A stretch of 64,000 nucleotides of DNA from Ktedonobacterales bacterium (GTDB lineage Bacteria; Chloroflexota; Ktedonobacteria; Ktedonobacterales; Ktedonobacteraceae), in NCBI GenBank assembly GCA_027451525.1, contig DAIDJF010000008.1:45621-109620 (forward strand). Reading direction: 5' to 3'. Under the pieces are notes generated by a model. The model did no database searches, was not told the DNA's origin, and saw only the letters and a program-made list of their open reading frames with translations. The position numbers were made by a program, and so were the translations under genes. This document shows positions 34,005 to 42,464 of the stretch, in pieces (within the stretch, counting starts at the first letter, position 1; every line of letters starts with the position of its first letter).

Positions 34005-36626
34005 ATGTTGAAACGTATCCTCAACATACGTATCCTCCTTGTTGTGTGTTTGGCATTGCTCCTGGGTTGGGGCGTTTGGCATCAATTTGCTGGAACACGT
34101 GCAACCCATGCAGCTAGCACAACCTCGCACTGGCTTTATGTGGTGGATGATGGGACTGTTTTCGTCTACGATATTGACAATAACAATGCGCTGGTAAAGC
34201 AAATAACTATTCCAGAGGCTGGTAAACGTGGAGTAGGCGTGTCACCACAGTTGGGAATGCTCTATGTTTCGTTTTGTGGGGCAACCAATTGTGGCGGTGG
34301 TCATGGAAGTTTGCTTGCGTATGACCTAGTGCATAACGCCGTAGCATGGTCTGTCAACTATGCATTTGGTGTAGATCAGTTTGCTGTTACTGCTGATGGC
34401 ATGAAGATTTATATGCCGCATGGTTCGGACGCGATAGATAACACGACTTCGATCATTGATGCGACCAACGGCAATGTGATTGGTTCGATCAATACGGGCA
34501 CAAATGGACATAACACTATTACCTCACTAGATGGTAGTCAGGTGTATTTGGCTGGCTATACGGGCAATAATTTTAACTATGTGGATGTAGTGAATCCCGC
34601 AAATAATCAGGTGATACTAAAAGCGGGTCCGGTTATTAATGGTGTGCGGCCATTTACTGTCAATGGGCAGCATACATTGATGTTTACCACTTCAACCAAC
34701 ACGTGTGGTTTTCAGGTACTTAGCTTGACGAGTGGTGCTGTTCTTTATACGGTGCCATTTAGTGGTTCATGTGTTTGGGGGGCGAGCAATGCGCCAAGTC
34801 ATGGTATTGCGCTTTCGCCTGATGAGAAGCGCGTCTATGTGGTGGATGCTCCACTTGACCAGTTGGAAGTCTACGATGTGAGTGGTCTACCCGCATCGGC
34901 TCCGAAGTTTGTGAGTAGCATTCCTATGACCTCGTTTAATGGAACAGAGAGTCCATGTCAGACGTATTGCGAGCGCGAGGGTTGGGTGCTCAGTGATCTT
35001 TCTGGTCGCTATGTATATGTTGGTGATACGGGAGATGTGATTTCTACAAGCAGTTTGACGGTAGTGGGAACGTTGCCCGCGCTGCAAAACACGCGCCAGA
35101 TGGTAGAGATTGACTGGACGAATGGCGCGATTAGTGCGACAAGTACGCGTTTCGGTTTGGGGCGCGTGACAGGTACAGCTTCTGCGCCGCCGAGCACACC
35201 TCCTGGTCCTGTGAACAAGACATGGTACTTTGCTGAGGGGCGCGTTGGGAAAGGTTTCCGCGAATATCTGACGGTTGAAAATCCATCGGCCAATGCTTGT
35301 GCAGCGACTATTCAGTATAACTATACGCCCGATGGTGGTACGCCTGCTACGAAATCAGTGGGAATTACAGTCAACCCAGATAGTCGTTTGACTGAGTCGG
35401 TAAATAATGATCTGGGCTATCCAGATTCGGGGCCGGGGGCGATTTTGGCAACGCTGGTCACGGTGAATGGTTCTGCCACGCCAAGCTGTAATGGCGTAGT
35501 GGTTGAGCGTCCAATCTACTTTACCAACTTTGCCGGTATCGCAAGCGGAACTGATGTGTTAGGCGTCACTCATTTGAACACCTCGTTCTACTTCGCTGAT
35601 GTGGCGAGTGGTGCTAATGCGGCTTCGTTTCTGACGATCCTCAATCCTAATGGGAGTAGCGCAAATGTGACGGCAACGTATTATGCGAACGGGAATGTGG
35701 TAGGGACGCAAACAGCGACTGTGCCTGCTAATGCGCGTGGAACTATCTCACCCAATGCGATTAGTTTGCCAACGCATGTTGCGGCGGTGGTTACATCAAG
35801 CCAGCCTATTCTCGTTGAGCGTCCGACATATTTCAAGGGTGCAGCTGTCAATGGCACAACTGTTTCAGGTGCATATGATATTGTTGGCGCATCTGCGCTT
35901 GCGAGTGACTGGCTGTTTGCGGAAGGATATACGGGAGGTAGCACGCAGGAGTATCTCACGATTGCGAATGTTGACCCGGCAAAAACGTCTGCGACAGTAA
36001 CGATCACACTTAAATCGAAGACGGGCGCAACGCAGTCCTATACGATTGTAGTTCCCGCACAGAGCCAGACGATCTGGAATGTAAACGTGAACAATGTGTT
36101 TACAGGCTCTTCGCCAGAGGTCTCGGTGGAGGTGAAATCGGCGGGAGCCAATATTGTCGTACAGCGTGAAATGTACTTCACTTATAACCATACCTTGACC
36201 AATGGGAATGTAACGACATGCGTTGGTGGTACAGATGTGATAGGACAGGTAGGTCCTGCGGCATATAGTTCGTATACCTTTGCTGAAGGCTATGCAAACA
36301 CGGGGTATAATGACTGGCTGACCATCCAGAATCCGACTGGCAACGCGGAAACGATCTCTGTGACGCTCGTCAATGGTCTAGGGCAGTCGTATGTGCAGAA
36401 TGTGTCTGTACCAGCGAATGCGCGTTTTACTGAAGACCTCGCTTCTCTCGTGCAAACGGTCTTTAGTGCTGGCACGAATAGCAGCGCGAATTCGTTCTCG
36501 ATGACGGTACAAACGTCAAATGGAGCGGTATTCGTCGCGGAACGACCCATTTACTTCAATACAAATGGGGTTTCGTCCTTTGGCACACAAGGTGGCGGCG
36601 ATATTATTGGCTACATTGGCAATTAA
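34005..36626 (+). CDS. Large secreted protein: YVTN-like beta-propeller plus four FAEG modules
   Basis: ATG 34005 gives 873 residues starting MLKRILNIRILLVVCLALLL, a signal peptide ending near ATHAAS. A GTG 21 bases upstream is possible; neither has a strong ribosome site. Residues about 40-390 are a YVTN/lactonase-type propeller (SHWLYVVDDGTVFVYDI, GIALSPDEKRVYVVDAP). From about 406 come four related modules beginning TWYFAEGRVG, FYFADVASG, WLFAEGYTGG and YTFAEGYANT, each followed by 'EYLTI.NP' and closing with 'ERP.YF'. These resemble DUF5719-type repeats. Probably a cell-surface or released adhesion/binding protein. Confidence 0.85.
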   Translation: MLKRILNIRILLVVCLALLLGWGVWHQFAGTRATHAASTTSHWLYVVDDGTVFVYDIDNNNALVKQITIPEAGKRGVGVSPQLGMLYVSFCGATNCGGGHGSLLAYDLVHNAVAWSVNYAFGVDQFAVTADGMKIYMPHGSDAIDNTTSIIDATNGNVIGSINTGTNGHNTITSLDGSQVYLAGYTGNNFNYVDVVNPANNQVILKAGPVINGVRPFTVNGQHTLMFTTSTNTCGFQVLSLTSGAVLYTVPFSGSCVWGASNAPSHGIALSPDEKRVYVVDAPLDQLEVYDVSGLPASAPKFVSSIPMTSFNGTESPCQTYCEREGWVLSDLSGRYVYVGDTGDVISTSSLTVVGTLPALQNTRQMVEIDWTNGAISATSTRFGLGRVTGTASAPPSTPPGPVNKTWYFAEGRVGKGFREYLTVENPSANACAATIQYNYTPDGGTPATKSVGITVNPDSRLTESVNNDLGYPDSGPGAILATLVTVNGSATPSCNGVVVERPIYFTNFAGIASGTDVLGVTHLNTSFYFADVASGANAASFLTILNPNGSSANVTATYYANGNVVGTQTATVPANARGTISPNAISLPTHVAAVVTSSQPILVERPTYFKGAAVNGTTVSGAYDIVGASALASDWLFAEGYTGGSTQEYLTIANVDPAKTSATVTITLKSKTGATQSYTIVVPAQSQTIWNVNVNNVFTGSSPEVSVEVKSAGANIVVQREMYFTYNHTLTNGNVTTCVGGTDVIGQVGPAAYSSYTFAEGYANTGYNDWLTIQNPTGNAETISVTLVNGLGQSYVQNVSVPANARFTEDLASLVQTVFSAGTNSSANSFSMTVQTSNGAVFVAERPIYFNTNGVSSFGTQGGGDIIGYIGN

Positions 36627-36651
36627 TATCGGTAGCCTTCATAGGATGTAG

Positions 36652-36707
36652 AAAACCTGCACCATGTCTGTGTTCTTAATGATGAATATAGGCATGGTGC
36701 AGGTTTT
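36652..36707. terminator. Bidirectional terminator between convergent genes
   Basis: A 15-bp perfect stem (36652-36666 with 36693-36707) with A and T runs at the ends, between the propeller gene and the DUF1697 gene. Confidence 0.85.
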
Positions 36708-36731
36708 GGCGTATGAGACTGAGAATGTAGG

Positions 36732-37280
36732 TTATGAGCGGTTTTGGAGTAGCTTTTGCAACTGGAGAACGGTATTCCAGTTCCTTGCGGTTCCACTGGT
36801 TTTGAGTGCTCTGTCAAGCAAGGCGTTGGTTAGTTTTGAGCGTCCGCTACCGTTTGGATAATAAATAAATAATTCTTGCCCGATGAGATGAAATGTTTCG
36901 GGACCACTGTAAATCTGCTTGAGGTAATCCAATGCGCCAGGGTCTGGATGCGTTGCTAGAAATAGGACGATTATCCATTTTGACTCTTTCTCCTGGTCAT
37001 GCTGAAAGGGGTTTTGAGCAACCAGTAGCTCAAAATCTATTGCAGTGCGTAGCACCACATTGGCTTGAAAGCCGAATTTCTGAGCAAAACTCTCTTCTAG
37101 GCGTCGGGCAAGTTGAGCCATATCAGTGTCATCGCTGTGAAAAACTACATTGCCGCTCTGGATATAGGTGACAACTTCTGTCAATCCGAGCGTTTCGTGT
37201 AGCCCTTTCAGGTCTTGCATGCGTACCATGTGGTGCCCACCGACATTGATGCCACGAAATAATGAGATACATTTTGGCAT
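36732..37280 (-). CDS. DUF1697 family protein
   Basis: A 182-residue protein with the family start CISLFRGINVGGHHMVRMQD and the conserved TYIQSGNVVFHSDD, followed by VVLRTAIDFELLVAQNPF and a C-terminal LTNALLDRALKTSGTARNW. DUF1697 proteins are widespread, small, cytosolic and without a proven role. Nothing in the neighbourhood helps. The coding call is secure. Confidence 0.93.
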   Translation of the reverse strand: MPKCISLFRGINVGGHHMVRMQDLKGLHETLGLTEVVTYIQSGNVVFHSDDTDMAQLARRLEESFAQKFGFQANVVLRTAIDFELLVAQNPFQHDQEKESKWIIVLFLATHPDPGALDYLKQIYSGPETFHLIGQELFIYYPNGSGRSKLTNALLDRALKTSGTARNWNTVLQLQKLLQNRS

Positions 37281-37428
37281 GTATGCACATCCCTCTGTTC
37301 ATTACTAAATTTTGTTTTTGTTTCTCCACATTTTATCAGCTTTTGGAAAACGCTGTTGAGTTGACGTATTGTGCGGAAAGGCGTAATCTGAGAAAAATTA
37401 TGCGAAATTACACGGAGGGTTATCGCTG

Positions 37429-38625
37429 ATGAGTGAATATCAACGCTATGAATTTATGACGGTTGACCGACCTCTTACGCGCGCCGAACAGGCAAAGGTG
37501 GACGCGCTGTCTAGCCATATCAAAGTCACGGCTACCCATGCTCTTATCGAGTATCATTGGGGCGATTTCAAACATGATCCTATTGCGGTGTTGCGTGACT
37601 TTTTCGACGGTTTTCTCTACTGGGCCAATTGGGGTTCACCGCATTTTGCTCTACGCTTCCCACATGGTGTTTTGCCTGCCGATCTTATTGACAACTACGA
37701 TTGTGACGATCTGGTGACTTTCACGAAGTCGCCAAAATGGGATATTCTCGAAATGCAATTTGGCGAGATGGAATCTCCTGACCAATGGGTTGAGTATGAT
37801 CTGGGGTCGCTGATCGGCATTCGCGAGGAACTGATGAATGGCGACCTGCGTGCGCTATATATTGCGTGGCTGGCGAGTCAGCGTTTTATCTGGGACAATG
37901 ATGAGGAAGAAGATGCTGAGGACGGGGATTATTGGGATGAGGAAGAAGAGGAGGAAGAAAATGAAGAGGGTGATGATGAACTGCGCGGTGTACCTGCTGT
38001 GCCGCCAAATTTTGGAAAACTAACAGCAGCGCAACGGGCGTTAGCGGAATTATTGCAGATATCGCAAGAACTGCTTTTAGCGGTCGCACGTCATAGCGGT
38101 TCTGCTCCATCAGCGCGAAAAGATGATTTTGCTGCCTGGGTTGAGTTGTTGCCGCAAGACCGCCGTAGTGAGTATCTGGTACGTCTGGCGCGAAATGAGC
38201 CTGGATTGAGCCACTTGCTGGTGCGAGAGTTACGAAAATTAAGATTGGGTCAGACAGGAGCACCTTTGGTAGAAGGTGAGCGTGTGACCTATGCGACATT
38301 GCTGGCGGAAAGTAATGCCCTGCAAGAAGCGATTGAACGCGAGAAGCGCGAGCGGGAAGAGCAGGAGCGTTTGCGCCACTTGCAAGATATTCACGATCAC
38401 GTGGAAGTGCATTGGCGGCATATTAATAAATTGGTAGAGCGTAGTTCAAGCTCTGGCTATGATGAAGCAACCAGTCTGCTGGTCGAATTGCGCGCTGCGG
38501 CGGAGCAGTTTAACGAGTTGCAGATATTCAATGCACGTTTCCACGATTGGATACAGGGATATCTGCGTCGCCCTGCTCTACTCCAACGTTTGCGGATGCG
38601 CGGTTTTGCTGTGCCAGGGGCATGA
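37429..38625 (+). CDS. Conserved unknown protein with acidic tract
   Basis: A 398-residue protein; GGAGG precedes the ATG by about 8 bases. The N-terminal 150 residues (YQRYEFMTVDRPLTRAEQAK, IEYHWGDFKHDP) belong to a conserved bacterial family I have met only as 'hypothetical'. A very acidic stretch with about 25 Asp/Glu (residues about 162-187) links it to a helical part with PQDRRSEYLVRLARNEPG and a coiled coil rich in Arg/Glu (EREKREREEQERLRHLQD). No TM segment. In other genomes such N-termini often sit beside SWIM zinc-finger or SNF2 genes; none is present here. Function unknown. Confidence 0.82.
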   Translation: MSEYQRYEFMTVDRPLTRAEQAKVDALSSHIKVTATHALIEYHWGDFKHDPIAVLRDFFDGFLYWANWGSPHFALRFPHGVLPADLIDNYDCDDLVTFTKSPKWDILEMQFGEMESPDQWVEYDLGSLIGIREELMNGDLRALYIAWLASQRFIWDNDEEEDAEDGDYWDEEEEEEENEEGDDELRGVPAVPPNFGKLTAAQRALAELLQISQELLLAVARHSGSAPSARKDDFAAWVELLPQDRRSEYLVRLARNEPGLSHLLVRELRKLRLGQTGAPLVEGERVTYATLLAESNALQEAIEREKREREEQERLRHLQDIHDHVEVHWRHINKLVERSSSSGYDEATSLLVELRAAAEQFNELQIFNARFHDWIQGYLRRPALLQRLRMRGFAVPGA

Positions 38626-38657
38626 GGTAGCAAGAGAACAATATAGTTTTTGAAAAC

Positions 38658-38707
38658 TGACAAAACAAGGCATGTTGATGTAATTATCAATATGCCTTGT
38701 TTTGTCA
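38658..38707. terminator. Rho-independent terminator
   Basis: A 16-bp perfect stem (38658-38673 with 38692-38707) with T-rich flank, 33 bases after the acidic-tract gene. Confidence 0.85.
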
Positions 38708-38782
38708 AATCCGTAGGGTTGTTGGAAACTTTGCACACGTTGTACCGAGATCAGAAGAATTCCAACCTCTCTGGCATTTTTA

Positions 38783-39014
38783 GGAAGGGTACGAAAAGAC
38801 ACAGAGAACTTCCAGTGGTGTGAAATGAGAGGGAAGGGTACGAAAAGACACAGAGAGCTTCCAGTGGTGTGAAATGAGAGGGAAGGGTACGAAAAGACAC
38901 AGAGAGCTTCCAGTGGTGTGAAGTGAGAGGGAAGGGTACGAAAAAACACAGAGAGCTTCCAGTGGTGTGAAGTGAGAGGGAAGGGTACGAAAAAACACAG
39001 ACAGCTTCCAGTAT
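38783..39014. repeat. Tandem 49-bp repeat, about 4.7 copies
   Basis: Copies begin at GGAAGGGTACG at 38783, 38832, 38881, 38930 and 38979, an exact 49-base period with only a few substitutions; the last copy decays near 39014. Because 49 is not a multiple of 3, the open frames across it change reading phase each copy and are probably not a gene. There are no unique spacers, so it is not a CRISPR. It sits 63 bases beyond the stop of the Rep gene. Within each copy CTTCC and GGAAG could pair. Confidence 0.9.
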
Positions 39015-39076
39015 GAGTTGGTGTGGAATGGAGTGGATACGTTTTAGGGTTTATGGGTATTTGCTAGTGGTTTGAT

Positions 39077-40450
39077 CTAACTGAATGTTTGATTTTTTAG
39101 CACATGGAGGGCTTTGCCCCGATGCAGTGAAAGAGGTGGCGGCGGTGTGTTTCCCGCTTTCTGCTTGGCTATGTTTATTCTTGATAGGAGGATGTTATGG
39201 ATGTTTGTACTCACATCACGATATTGTTCGTTCGTATTGCTGATATTAATGGGCTTATGAATAGGATTATCTATAATCTTATCATTCGTGGTAACTATCT
39301 TAGTACTAAAAACTAGTAGAGAGTAAGCTGAGTAGTTATATACGCAGATGCCTTCAATAAAACTTGTAACTAACTGATGATTCCCTAGCCTCGCAATTTC
39401 TAATAGATGTCCTTGTGCCTCTGCACGGAGTATAGACATCCATTGTTCACGAGTGATTTTCGCTAAAAGGATCAAATCATCTTGTGTTTCTTCTCCAGCT
39501 ATATCTTCTTGGGCGATATCAATATCTGCCTGTTCTATGCTTTGCTCCAATAAAAGTGTACGAAGACCAGCAGACCAGACTAATTGATGTTTGCCTTTAA
39601 ACCATTGAGCGTATTCTTGGAAAATTGGTTTTAATTCATCGTTTCCTTGTGCGATACGAGCAAGAATGGCAAAAGGTGTGAGATGTTCTTGATTGTGGCC
39701 TTGTTTCATGTGCGATTTTGTCATCTCTGAAGCTAAGCCCCAATAATCTTTTTGTGGCTCACGTCCGAATTTTGCGATATACGATGCAATAGCTTCATTT
39801 GCTGTATCTAATTGAAAACCATGCTCGTTCATGCTCAACCCCTCGTTTTCTGCGCTGTTGTACCAGCGTTCACGGGCTATGTTGGCATATGCTTCTGCAT
39901 CAATTTCGCGCTCAAAAAAAACTAACTCGTGGCAATGAGGATGCCAGCCATTTTGTTCTGACCATGTGATTTCACGGACGCTTACTGTGCCTAGAATACC
40001 AAATTGTCTCCGTATCTGTTGAGCCTTGCGTCCCTGTCTAGATTTTTTCCTAGCAGTAAGAAAAGAGTGTAGCAGTGTTGCAAGATTATCTTGGCGAGTA
40101 TGCGCAATTGTGTAAGTGACAAAACATACGATACCGCCCGCTGCTTTACAGCGAGCTATCGCTAACTCTAATTCGGTGCGGCGGTGTTCAGAAATTTTTG
40201 CTGCGCAGATAGGGCAATGCCAGACTGAACCACAAGACATGAGGCCTTTATAATGTGCAGTTTGTTGTTTCTCAGAATAGAGTATGTCAACCGTAGGAGC
40301 TTGAAGACGACGTTTACAAAATGCAACACGCTCATCTGGTAGTAAGGCTTGCGCTTCTTTCAGAAGACGCCAACGGTTCAAACGTGTTTTGCTATAATCT
40401 TGTGTAGTACTACTTTTATGCGCACATTTTTGCTGTTCAACCCTTACCAA
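39077..40450 (-). CDS. Rolling-circle replication initiator (HUH endonuclease, Rep)
   Basis: A 457-residue protein from a TTG start with GGAGG 7 bases upstream. A Cys cluster (Cys73, 79, 82: SCGSVWHCPICAAKI) precedes motif 1 (FVTYTIAH, about 110-117). Motif 2 is WHPHCHELVFF with metal-binding His170, 172 and 174, and motif 3 is SYIAKFG with catalytic Tyr224 and Lys227. This is the order of pUB110/pC194-type plasmid Rep proteins, which nick the double-strand origin and join to the 5' end. The C-terminal 200 residues are specific. It is most likely from an integrated plasmid or rolling-circle transposable element. Lower-GC codon use than its neighbours supports transfer. Confidence 0.88.
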   Translation of the reverse strand: MVRVEQQKCAHKSSTTQDYSKTRLNRWRLLKEAQALLPDERVAFCKRRLQAPTVDILYSEKQQTAHYKGLMSCGSVWHCPICAAKISEHRRTELELAIARCKAAGGIVCFVTYTIAHTRQDNLATLLHSFLTARKKSRQGRKAQQIRRQFGILGTVSVREITWSEQNGWHPHCHELVFFEREIDAEAYANIARERWYNSAENEGLSMNEHGFQLDTANEAIASYIAKFGREPQKDYWGLASEMTKSHMKQGHNQEHLTPFAILARIAQGNDELKPIFQEYAQWFKGKHQLVWSAGLRTLLLEQSIEQADIDIAQEDIAGEETQDDLILLAKITREQWMSILRAEAQGHLLEIARLGNHQLVTSFIEGICVYNYSAYSLLVFSTKIVTTNDKIIDNPIHKPINISNTNEQYRDVSTNIHNILLSRINIAKQKAGNTPPPPLSLHRGKALHVLKNQTFS

Positions 40451-40936
40451 TGTAGAACCTCCCCAAGTTGCTACGTATTGAAGTGGATGTATATATGCAC
40501 AGAGTATTTAGGCGATGAGATGCGTTTGGCTATTTTGTCTGCTGGTTATGAAGAATATAATCTAATTTGCAACTTCCCCTCGTTGCTTTTGCTGTGCTGG
40601 CCTATTGTAAAGGTTATTATGGACTGATGTCAAGATACTACTGCTTGTTTACTCGACCAAGGTGTAGCGTTCAGATTGAGAACCTTGTATGATGTGCTGC
40701 AAAGAGGAAATCAGGCATGAATTGTTCCGCATTTGCCTACCCAATCCTATGTGGAAGCCGAGCGACCTGCCGTATCTTGAGTTGATAAGGTGCTATACCG
40801 AGAACTAGACGGGACTCTATGAAATGAATTTTGTACTTTGAATGTGCTCGTGAGCGAAGCAACATAATTATGTTGCCTCGCTCATGAGCGGATATAACCC
40901 TAGATGTTATGCTTGGAACGCAACATGAAGCTACTT
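40451..40936. other. Intergenic region upstream of Rep, possible gene debris
   Basis: About 486 bases. It should hold the Rep promoter and maybe the edge of the mobile element. A short frame around 40637-40720 (ending RLRTLYDVLQRGNQA) looks protein-like but has no start or ribosome site. The end is occupied by a terminator at 40846-40889. Confidence 0.4.
40846..40889. terminator. Imperfect 44-bp hairpin after MFS gene
   Basis: Arms 40846-40867 and 40868-40889 pair at 20 of 22 positions. It lies just past the stop of the minus-strand MFS gene. Confidence 0.65.
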
Positions 40937-42154
40937 CTAATCTACCGCACGAATAGCGGGATGTAGCAGACCGAGCAGGATGAGTGCTGTCGCGATAGCC
41001 CCAAATAGGATAAAAATTGCTGAGGCTCCGAAGTGATCAGCGGCAATGCCTGCTAAACCAAGACCGACGGGAAGCAGGCCAGTAGAGACGAAGAGGTCGA
41101 TACTGGCGACGCGCCCTAATTGGTCGGGAGCAACGAACGCAGGGTCTTGTAAGGTATTCATCCAGGATAGCCCCAGGGTTGAAAATGCTGCTCCTTGAAT
41201 AAAGAAGGCAACACATACCCCTATGATGCCAATCGGTAGACCCATCGCTATGAGCATTAGGCCTGAGAAAGCCCATGCCCCATAGGTGAGTAGGCCACGC
41301 CGACGTAGCCGTTTGAAGTGCCCAAGCCAGAATGCAGCGCAGACAGAGCCGAGCGCGGAAAGCGAGGTAAGGAGCGCGTAGATACCCACCTGTGTCCCAA
41401 AGCGTTCTTTCACAAGTAAGGGCAGGGCCGCCTCATAAGGGCCAGACAGGAAAAGAGTACTGACGCAGGCAACGACCAATGTCACCCACAGCCAGGGGGA
41501 ATGCAGCACTGAGCTAATGCCTGTGCGCAGGTCCTGTAGTATACCTGCCTCTTTCTCCTCGCTTTGTCGCATGGTTTCCAGGCGTGGAAGTGCGAGCAAA
41601 CAAGCTGCCGAAAGGAAAAAGGATATGCCATCGATGGCAAACGCGAGCGATGTTCCACCCAGTGTGATTATCCCAGCTGCAATAGCGGGGCCGATGAATT
41701 GTGCCGCTTGTATGCTGATGCTTCTCAGCGAGTTCGCACTTGGTAGGAGATCGGCTGGCACGAGTTCGGGAACGAGTACCGTGTAAGCGGGTGAGAAAAA
41801 CGCTTCAACGACGCCAAAGAATGCGCTCATGACAAAGATTTGCCAGAGTTCGAGTCGTTGCTGGAAGGCCAGGAAGGCAATCAGAAGAACGACGATGCCA
41901 CTGAGCAGGTCGGAGATTAGCATCAGGCGCACGCGAGGCAGACGATCGACCACGACACCGCCAAAGAGGATAAACAGGAGCATTGGCACTGTCGAGCAGA
42001 TGAGCACGATGCCCATTGCCGTTGCCGAACCAGTTTTCTGTAGAACCCACCAGGCAAGCGCGATGATAAAGAGACTATCGCCCAGACGCGAGATGATTTG
42101 TCCGCTCCACAGGAGTGTAAAAGCGCGATGTGTAAATGCACGAAATACTGTCAT
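40937..42154 (-). CDS. MFS transporter (MFS_3 / macrolide-efflux-like)
   Basis: A 405-residue protein with about 12 TM helices. FRAFTHRAFTLLWSGQIIS and RLGDSLFIIALAWWVLQKTG at the N-terminus, the loop GGVVVDRLPRVRLMLISDLL (MFS signature D-R-x-x-R) and FGVVEAFFSPAYTVLVPELV are typical of the MFS_3 group (macrolide efflux, enterobactin exporter EntS). It probably exports a drug or siderophore by proton exchange. It is preceded by a 240-base leader with a good promoter and a hairpin close to its ribosome site. Confidence 0.92.
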   Translation of the reverse strand: MTVFRAFTHRAFTLLWSGQIISRLGDSLFIIALAWWVLQKTGSATAMGIVLICSTVPMLLFILFGGVVVDRLPRVRLMLISDLLSGIVVLLIAFLAFQQRLELWQIFVMSAFFGVVEAFFSPAYTVLVPELVPADLLPSANSLRSISIQAAQFIGPAIAAGIITLGGTSLAFAIDGISFFLSAACLLALPRLETMRQSEEKEAGILQDLRTGISSVLHSPWLWVTLVVACVSTLFLSGPYEAALPLLVKERFGTQVGIYALLTSLSALGSVCAAFWLGHFKRLRRRGLLTYGAWAFSGLMLIAMGLPIGIIGVCVAFFIQGAAFSTLGLSWMNTLQDPAFVAPDQLGRVASIDLFVSTGLLPVGLGLAGIAADHFGASAIFILFGAIATALILLGLLHPAIRAVD

Positions 42155-42186
42155 GAGAGTTGTATTTTCCTTTCAGGAGATGCACA

Positions 42187-42224
42187 AAGGCCGTGAGCGA
42201 TGTTTGCATATCGCCCACGGCCTT
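42187..42224 (-). promoter_or_regulatory. Leader hairpin just upstream of MFS ribosome site, possible attenuator
   Basis: Arms AAGGCCGTG (42187-42195) and its complement (42216-42224), extended by GCGAT/ATCGC, fold into a strong stem in the minus-strand mRNA ending about 33 bases before the MFS start codon, followed by TTTGTG. It may regulate read-through or be an incomplete terminator. Confidence 0.45.
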
Positions 42225-42401
42225 ATTTTTCAGTCGTCTGTATTGACGGGAATGTTATGGGGTGAAAGACGCTAAACCTGAAAAAGGGCATAGTACGGCT
42301 GTGGGCCAGGAGCAGCGAGTGCGGAAAGTGTTGTCCCGCAAAAAATCTCTAACAGCCATACCCTGTATGTACAACCTTTCTCATAACTACAATCTATAAG
42401 C

Positions 42402-42430
42402 ATACTACCTGATTTTTTGTGAAGCGTCAA
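42402..42430 (-). promoter_or_regulatory. Sigma70-type promoter for the MFS gene
   Basis: On the minus strand TTGACG (42430-42425), 17-base spacer, TAGTAT (42407-42402). Transcription would begin near 42395, giving a leader of about 240 bases with no recognised ORF. Confidence 0.65.
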
Positions 42431-42464
42431 GCCATGTGCTGAAAGCAAGGAAAGTTGACAATAC

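Noticed and set aside
38578..38998. Repetitive peptide frames on the minus strand over the 49-bp array
   Set aside because: Produced by a tandem repeat whose period is not a multiple of three; no ribosome site, low complexity.
38783..39014. CRISPR-like array
   Set aside because: Units follow each other directly with a 49-base period and no unique spacers, and no cas genes are near.
40349..40627. Plus-strand frame overlapping the Rep start
   Set aside because: No ribosome site or recognisable motif; overlaps a better-supported gene.
42155..42464. T-box riboswitch in the MFS leader
   Set aside because: No T-box consensus or specifier loop could be found; only a promoter and a hairpin are supported.
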